Below, piece by piece: positions 48,346 to 48,422 of a stretch of 48,422 nucleotides of DNA. This DNA is from an uncultured Clostridia bacterium. GTDB lineage: Bacteria > Bacillota > Clostridia > Oscillospirales > Ruminococcaceae. Below the pieces are notes generated by a model, which was not told the DNA's origin, did no database searches, and saw nothing but the letters and a program-made list of their open reading frames with translations. The stretch covers positions 1-48,422 of the forward strand of contig CALATN010000216.1 of NCBI GenBank assembly GCA_937891895.1. Direction: 5' to 3'. The position numbers were made by a program, and so were the translations under genes. Position 1 is the first letter of the stretch; every line of letters begins with the position of its first letter.

Positions 48346-48422
48346 AAAAGCTGTTTTGCAAGGTAAGCATTTCTGCTTCCCTTGGTACAAGGGCGCACTT
48401 CATACGAGCGGAGCGAGTATCA

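Overview
The window looks like a chromosomal stretch of a low-to-moderate GC Gram-positive gut anaerobe, most likely a Ruminococcus-type member of the Clostridia (Oscillospiraceae). The reasons are strong AGGAGG ribosome sites, consensus TTGACA/TATAAT promoters, a tryptophan T-box leader on a trpE-G-D-C-F-B-A operon, many XRE/WYL/TetR/LysR regulators, and typical clostridial mobile-element debris. The species assignment is inference.

Layout. (1) 1-11 kb: a minus-strand cassette, read from 11031 downwards. It holds a two-helix membrane protein, an unknown 297-aa protein, a 903-aa dynamin-like GTPase, a 1002-aa HerA/VirB4-type ATPase, an HExxH metallopeptidase-like protein, a repeat-linker HNH (WHH-type) toxin and a SUKH immunity protein. 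A lipoprotein gene follows, behind a perfect 19-bp hairpin that buries its ribosome site. The order suggests a toxin-immunity pair served by a membrane-remodelling GTPase and a translocase-type ATPase. (2) 11-17 kb: mobile-element remnants, a WYL regulator, an XRE regulator, a translationally coupled 221/52/37-aa operon, a DEDDh exonuclease overlapping an NrdG-like radical SAM gene, and a retron. The retron has a consensus promoter, a non-coding RNA bounded by a perfect 10-bp a1/a2 repeat, and a reverse transcriptase with the NAxxH, YCDD and VTG motifs. (3) 17-21.3 kb: a two-helix membrane protein, a ParA operon with two partner genes and paired operators, and the wreck of a Sau3AI-type restriction-modification locus. 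(4) 21.3-23.4 kb: divergent lysR and a YeiH-family transporter. (5) 23.8-34.1 kb: a long co-directional run that looks like one or two defence modules: XRE regulator, TIM-barrel protein, HNH endonuclease, SAM methyltransferase, SMC/PrrC-like ATPase with zinc hook, SF1 helicase with C-terminal nuclease, PARG-like macrodomain. A divergent DUF4268 PD-(D/E)xK protein sits beside it. (6) 34-39.6 kb: XRE-membrane regulator, alpha/beta hydrolase, TetR-controlled phytoene-desaturase-like oxidoreductase, repeats and gene fragments. (7) 39.7-46.5 kb: the trp operon. (8) 46.8-48.4 kb: the edge of another integrated element, with iteron-like repeats, a replication-initiator-like HTH protein, a train of hairpins and a frameshifted DUF3847 gene.

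Most of 1-34 kb is therefore accessory DNA with the flavour of a defence/competition island, while trp is housekeeping. The strongest candidates for undescribed biology are the dynamin/HerA/toxin cassette, the retron with its odd neighbours, and the ATPase plus helicase-nuclease run. Functions rest on motifs read by eye; no database search was possible.
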